Shown: one piece after another, positions 20,659 to 23,286 of the stretch
Layout: the number at the start of each line of letters is the position of its first letter
Position numbering within the stretch: the stretch's first letter is position 1
From: a virus
DNA: 23,286 nt
Direction: 5' to 3' (one strand)
IMG/VR virus record: IMGVR_UViG_3300020195_000167
Coordinates: 1-23,286 of that record
Made by a program: the position numbers and the translations under genes
Notes under the pieces: generated by a model
Told to the model about the DNA's origin: nothing
What the model saw: the letters and a program-made list of their open reading frames with translations, nothing else
Database searches by the model: none

Positions 20659-20862
20659 GTTAGCAGGCAAGCCGTTAGCAGGCAAGCTGTTAGCTGTTAG
20701 CTGTTAGCTTGGCAGTAGGCAAGCTGTTTACGGGCGAGTGGTAGCCGTTGCCTAGCAAACAGGGTATCTGTGAGCTGTTAGCTGTGAGCTGCTTTCTGTT
20801 ATCTGTGAGCTGTTAACAGGGTATCTGTGAGCTTTAGCTTGGTATCTGTTAGCTTTAGCTGC
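20659..20862 (+). repeat. Degenerate GTTAGC / GGTATCTGTGAGCT repeat tract
   Basis: GTTAGCAGGCAAGC occurs twice (20659, 20674), then CTGTTAG runs, then three units of the GGTATCTGTKAGCT type separated by TTTAGCT or TTAGCT. The tract has a minisatellite look consistent with slippage. No frame through it looks coding. Confidence 0.6.
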
Positions 20863-21016
20863 TCTCGTGGTTATATATAGGTACCATAGGATCTAAGATA
20901 GATAAGTCTGTTTAGTGAAGAGGACATTGGTTATAAGGGATAAGGCTCATAATTGGTGGATTTGGACAATAATGAGTCTTCTAATATGCTGATATCATTG
21001 GTTGATTCATAAGTAG

Positions 21017-21047
21017 TTGATATTACAGGGACCATAATTGCTATAAT
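21017..21047 (+). promoter_or_regulatory. Possible extended -10 promoter
   Basis: TGCTATAAT (21039-21047) is an exact extended -10; a TTGATA lies 19 nt upstream, slightly too far. It could serve the gene at 21216. Confidence 0.35.
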
Positions 21048-21115
21048 GAATCTGGGTATCTGATATGAATAGAGTTAAGTGGTTGATATGCTTATGAAAG
21101 TTAGTTCAGGGTGTT

Positions 21116-21131
21116 TGGCATCAAACTTGCA
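21116..21131 (+). promoter_or_regulatory. Sigma54-like promoter 4, upstream of the first Ala-rich gene
   Basis: TGGCATCAAACTTGCA keeps GG (21117-21118), N10 and GC (21129-21130). Predicted start near 21141, 75 nt before the ATG at 21216. It lacks a clear palindrome copy next to it. Confidence 0.5.
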
Positions 21132-21215
21132 TTAGATAACTACATGATGCACATTTTGACAGCCTACTTAGTATACAGAGTTTTAAAGTTCATTTGCAGA
21201 TAATTAGGAGAATAT

Positions 21216-21554
21216 ATGAATAACACTAAAGAAATAACCACTAAAGATAAAGTTTGGATTGCTCTTAATCTTATGCCTAGAGGATTAGTTGAAGCTTTTG
21301 CTATGGATTGTGCTTCTAGGGCTTCTGCTTATAACCCTTCTTTCGGTGTTTACGCTGCTTCTGCCGCTTTATCCACTCAAACCCTTAACTCTAACGAATT
21401 GGCTTGTATGGCTGCCTATTATGTAGCTACTTCTACGGCTGACGCTGCTTTAGCCTCTTTATCGAAATCCTCCTATGCTGACATGATTAATGCTGTAGCT
21501 AATGAATATGATATGCAATTGAAGTCTATTGCTCAATTAAACAAAGGAATTTAA
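21216..21554 (+). CDS. Ala-rich paralogous protein 1 (short form)
   Basis: It has 112 residues, with AGGAG 5 nt before the ATG. The N-terminal EITTKDKVWIALNLMPRGLV, EAFAMDCASRASAY and the C-terminal QLKSIAQLNKG are shared with the proteins at 22192 and 22640. Between them lies an Ala/Ser/Tyr-rich helical stretch, less regular here than in the others. The conserved DKxWxAxxLMPxxLVxxFAxDCASRAS part resembles the helical region of phage proteins that precede YAA-type repeats (some annotated as immunity-like). That link is weak. The middle may form an amphipathic or solenoid-like helix bundle. Function unknown. Confidence 0.72.
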   Translation: MNNTKEITTKDKVWIALNLMPRGLVEAFAMDCASRASAYNPSFGVYAASAALSTQTLNSNELACMAAYYVATSTADAALASLSKSSYADMINAVANEYDMQLKSIAQLNKGI

Positions 21555-21562
21555 ATAGCAGC

Positions 21563-21591
21563 TTGACATTGTTTGTATGAGCTGAGATAAT
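21563..21591 (+). promoter_or_regulatory. Sigma70 promoter of duplicated cassette, copy 1
   Basis: TTGACA (21563-21568), 17-nt spacer, GATAAT (21586-21591). The block from GTTTGTATGAGCTGAGATAA through the AGAGGTGA ribosome site is repeated almost base for base before 22192. Confidence 0.8.
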
Positions 21592-21637
21592 AGTATTAAG
21601 AGGTGAATATATGAAACACAATGAAGGAGTAAATAAC

Positions 21638-21907
21638 ATGATGACCGAAAAACAACAAATTCAAATCCTTGAAAATGGCAATGTTACAGAATATAGTGAG
21701 CGTGAACTAGAGGAACAATACCGCGATATGCTTGATGATGTATACGGTGAGAGTGATATCTGCGGATATAAATACCCAGCAAGCAGAGCGTTAGCTGATA
21801 TTGACCCTATTGCCTTCCGGGAAGGTCTGCTTGAGTATACTAGTTCAGAAACAGTTATGATTGAAGATCGCTATTTTAACAAGGATGAGGCTGATATGCT
21901 TCTTTAA
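21638..21907 (+). CDS. Conserved phage hypothetical protein
   Basis: It has 89 residues from the ATG at 21638 (MMTEKQQIQILENG). AAGGAG lies 9 nt upstream and the same ribosome-site block precedes the next gene. A second possible start at 21611 (98 residues) has its own AGAGGTGA site from the promoter cassette, so both may be used. The core EYSERELEEQYRDMLDDVYG, ESDICGYKYPASRALADIDP, IAFREGLLEY is a pattern I know from many phage and prophage hypothetical proteins (a YxxMLDxxYGxxxICGxxYxxSxALxxxDPIAxRxG signature). Their function is unknown. It is acidic and probably cytoplasmic. Confidence 0.78.
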   Translation: MMTEKQQIQILENGNVTEYSERELEEQYRDMLDDVYGESDICGYKYPASRALADIDPIAFREGLLEYTSSETVMIEDRYFNKDEADMLL

Positions 21908-21928
21908 TTGAATGAAGGAGTAAATAAC

Positions 21929-22123
21929 ATGAAGTCAAATAAAGACTTTCTGGAAACCACAATCACTGACCAAGGTACTAAAACGATCATGGTTAAGTTT
22001 CGAGACAAACTCACAGGGGTTTATGTCTATGATAAGAAGGTATCAAGAGCGTTACTGGCGAAGATGTATCACGATAGAGCTGTGAGTCATGTTCTTAATG
22101 GTGTGCCGGTTATTGATATCTAG
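21929..22123 (+). CDS. Unrecognised 64-residue protein
   Basis: I chose the ATG at 21929 (MKSNKDFLETTITDQGTKTI) because AATGAAGGAGTAAATAAC lies before it. The longer frame begins with a TTG inside that ribosome site. It is basic in the second half (KVSRALLAKMYHDRAVSH) and ends NGVPVIDI. It has no membrane span or motif I recognise. It starts 21 bp after the previous stop and shares that gene's ribosome-site block, so the two form one small operon. Confidence 0.65.
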   Translation: MKSNKDFLETTITDQGTKTIMVKFRDKLTGVYVYDKKVSRALLAKMYHDRAVSHVLNGVPVIDI

Positions 22124-22143
22124 TTAGCATTAAAAATAGCCCC

Positions 22144-22172
22144 TTGACTTTGTTTGTATGAGCTGAGATAAT
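22144..22172 (+). promoter_or_regulatory. Sigma70 promoter of duplicated cassette, copy 2
   Basis: TTGACT (22144-22149), 17-nt spacer, GATAAT (22167-22172), followed by the AGAGGTGA ribosome site and ATG at 22192. Nearly identical to the copy at 21563 over about 45 bp. Confidence 0.8.
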
Positions 22173-22191
22173 AGTATTAAGAGGTGAATGT

Positions 22192-22638
22192 ATGAATATG
22201 AATATGACGAATAAAACTAAAGAAATAACCACTGAAGATAAAGTTTTGATTGCGCTTAAGCTTATGCCTGTAAACTTAGTTGAAAGGTTTGCCCTTGAAT
22301 GCTCCTCTAGAGCTTCTGCTTATGCGGCTAAGGCTTCTACTTATGCAGCTAAGTCTTCTAATTATTATGATGCTTCTGATGCAGCTGTCGCTGCTTCTTA
22401 TGCAGCTAAGGCTGCCTCTCTCGCTTCTTATGTTCAAGATGCTCCTGATACTCTCACTGCTGCTAAGGCTGCTTCTTATGCTGCTTCTTATGCTGCTGAC
22501 GCTGCTGATCTCGCTTCTTATGTTCAAGTTACTTCTGATACTCTCTCCGCTGCTCATGCTGCCGCTGATCTCGCTTCTGCTGAAGAACAGGATTTACAAT
22601 TGAAGTCTATTGCTCAATTAATCAAAGGAAGTAAATAA
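22192..22638 (+). CDS. Ala-rich paralogous protein 2
   Basis: It has 148 residues, counted from the first of three closely spaced ATGs (22192, 22198, 22204); AGAGGTGA favours the first. The N-terminal head is KEITTEDKVLIALKLMPVNL, VERFALECSSRASAY. A long low-complexity body of YAAK, YAAS, DAAD and LASYVQ units follows, with an internal duplication (LASYVQxxxDTLxAA twice). The conserved tail is DLQLKSIAQLIKGSK. Alanine is coded mostly by GCT, so the DNA is repetitive and two other frames stay open by chance. The body is likely one long helix or helical bundle with a regular Ala face, as in alanine-rich antifreeze-like or coiled proteins; this is speculation. Confidence 0.78.
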   Translation: MNMNMTNKTKEITTEDKVLIALKLMPVNLVERFALECSSRASAYAAKASTYAAKSSNYYDASDAAVAASYAAKAASLASYVQDAPDTLTAAKAASYAASYAADAADLASYVQVTSDTLSAAHAAADLASAEEQDLQLKSIAQLIKGSK

Positions 22639-22639
22639 C

Positions 22640-23149
22640 ATGAAAATCAAAGTAAATAGTGATATTATTAAATCATTACTTCCTTGCGAAGATAGACTGG
22701 TTAATTATCTTAAACATTACAATGAGTTAAACTTTGATATTCTAGAATTCCTGGCTCTGGACAAAATAACCACTGAAGATAAAATCTGGGTATCAGTTAG
22801 ACTCATGCCTAAAGAATTAGTTCAAAGGTTTGCTATGGATTGTGCCTCTAGGGCTTCTACTTATGCAGCTAAGTCTGTTAATGCTACTTATGCTGCTCAA
22901 GCTGTTTCTCATGCTTCTTATGCTGCTTCTTATCCTGGTCGCATTGATCTCTTTGCTTATGACGCTGCTTATTATGCTGATCTCGCTGCTTATGATGCTG
23001 CTTATGCTTCTGATCTCGCTGCTTATGATGCTTCTTATGCTCAAGGTGCTTCTGATACTCTCACTGCTGCTACTGCTGATACTGCTTCTGCTGAAGAACG
23101 AGAATTGCAATTGAAGTCTATTGCTCAATTAATTGAAGAAAGTAAATAG
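22640..23149 (+). CDS. Ala-rich paralogous protein 3 (long form with extra N-terminal domain)
   Basis: It has 169 residues. It begins 1 bp after the previous stop with AAAGGAAG as ribosome site. It has an extra N-terminal part absent from copies 1 and 2 (MKIKVNSDIIKSLLPCEDRL, VNYLKHYNELNFDILEFLAL). Then comes the shared head ITTEDKIWVSVRLMPKELVQ, RFAMDCASRAST, and an Ala/Tyr/Asp body (YDAAYYADLAAYDAAYASDL) of about 8-residue repeats. The shared tail is ELQLKSIAQLIEESK. The N-terminal part (CxDRLxNYLxHY) resembles phage proteins annotated as putative immunity-like with a C-x-x-R start. The next copy starts at 23202 with nearly the same DNA. Confidence 0.78.
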   Translation: MKIKVNSDIIKSLLPCEDRLVNYLKHYNELNFDILEFLALDKITTEDKIWVSVRLMPKELVQRFAMDCASRASTYAAKSVNATYAAQAVSHASYAASYPGRIDLFAYDAAYYADLAAYDAAYASDLAAYDASYAQGASDTLTAATADTASAEERELQLKSIAQLIEESK

Positions 23150-23153
23150 CTAC

Positions 23154-23182
23154 TTGACATTATCAATAGTATCTGAGATACT
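23154..23182 (+). promoter_or_regulatory. Sigma70 promoter before Ala-rich copy 4
   Basis: TTGACA (23154-23159), 17-nt spacer, GATACT (23177-23182), then the same GAGGTGAATGT ribosome-site block and ATG at 23202. The upstream half differs from the other two cassettes. Confidence 0.7.
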
Positions 23183-23201
23183 ATATATAAGAGGTGAATG
23201 T

Positions 23202-23286
23202 ATGAAAATCAAAGTAAATAGTGATATTATTAAATCATTAACTCCATGTAAAGATAGACTGGTTAATTATCTTAAACATTACAATG
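23202..23286 (+). CDS. Ala-rich paralogous protein 4 (N-terminus only, runs off window)
   Basis: The first 28 codons are in the window (MKIKVNSDIIKSLTPCKDRL, VNYLKHYN). They match copy 3 at all but a few bases, showing a recent duplication of the long form. GAGGTG precedes the ATG. The rest is beyond the right edge, so the body and tail cannot be judged. Confidence 0.8.
   Translation, partial: MKIKVNSDIIKSLTPCKDRLVNYLKHYN

Larger units (their letters stand above)
20047..21215 (+). other. 1.17-kb non-coding region, repeat- and promoter-rich
   Basis: I find no convincing gene here. The stretch 20050-20880 looks richer in G and C than the flanking genes. It holds, in order: an inverted repeat (20114-20160), four 17-bp iteron-like repeats (20187-20336), the palindrome and sigma54-like promoter array (20403-20642), a GTTAGC-type repeat tract (20659-20862) and an AT-rich part with a possible extended -10 promoter and one more sigma54-like site before the gene at 21216. 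The layout suits a control region and could include a replication origin. Confidence 0.6.

Noticed and set aside
21156-21204. Sigma70 promoter TTGACA (21156) with GATAAT (21199) before the first Ala-rich gene
   Set aside because: The two hexamers are 37 nt apart, and no good -10 lies at 16-18 nt from the TTGACA.
22276-22557. Ser/Arg/Ile-rich minus-strand frames and Leu-rich plus-strand frames over the Ala-rich genes (22276-22603, 22817-23128)
   Set aside because: They stay open only because the GCT/TCT/TAT codon repeats contain no stop in other frames.

Overview
The window looks like part of the genome of an AT-rich, tailed double-stranded DNA phage. The left 18.2 kb is a late, minus-strand virion block: small terminase-side genes, terminase large subunit, portal, small structural genes, a large fibre-like protein, scaffold, major capsid protein (MCP), a repeat-rich structural protein and a tail fibre that runs off the left edge. 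The MCP start and its NGLFKEVYAD and YHQPV..SHEHG signatures resemble the N4 gp56 type, so a short-tailed phage is likely. The host cannot be named; most of the DNA looks low in GC and the promoters suit a bacterium with sigma70 and perhaps sigma54.

Homing elements fill the late block. The portal carries a 346-residue intein with a LAGLIDADG endonuclease. The MCP is split by two group I introns, one with a GIY-YIG gene and one with an HNH gene, leaving a 13-nt exon between them; the joined reading frame is 426 codons. A free-standing GIY-YIG gene lies after the MCP, and a truncated HNH-type gene lies on the plus strand between scaffold and MCP. Each of the intron and free-standing nuclease genes has its own sigma70-like promoter, while the structural genes share a different 12-nt motif (TTAATAAGTATA) that I propose is the late promoter.

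From 18.37 to 19.06 kb a short minus-strand operon of three small genes ends at a strong terminator. A predicted ~92-nt RNA with its own promoter occupies the same end; both of its hairpin loops are pyrimidine-rich and one is exactly ACCUCCU, the anti-Shine-Dalgarno sequence. At 19.06-19.13 kb two divergent promoters flank a perfect 16-bp palindrome, and both would give leaderless mRNAs.

From 19.13 kb to the right edge everything runs on the plus strand and looks like an early or accessory region. It begins with a chain of overlapping very small ORFs, including five tandem paralogues of 44-49 residues joined by ATGA overlaps. A 1.17-kb non-coding stretch follows (20047-21215), with iteron-like 17-bp repeats, an array of CGTCA-N6-TGACG palindromes interleaved with sigma54-like promoters, and a degenerate GTTAGC repeat tract. 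The right end holds a family of Ala/Tyr/Ser-rich paralogues and two other small genes under duplicated sigma70 promoter cassettes.
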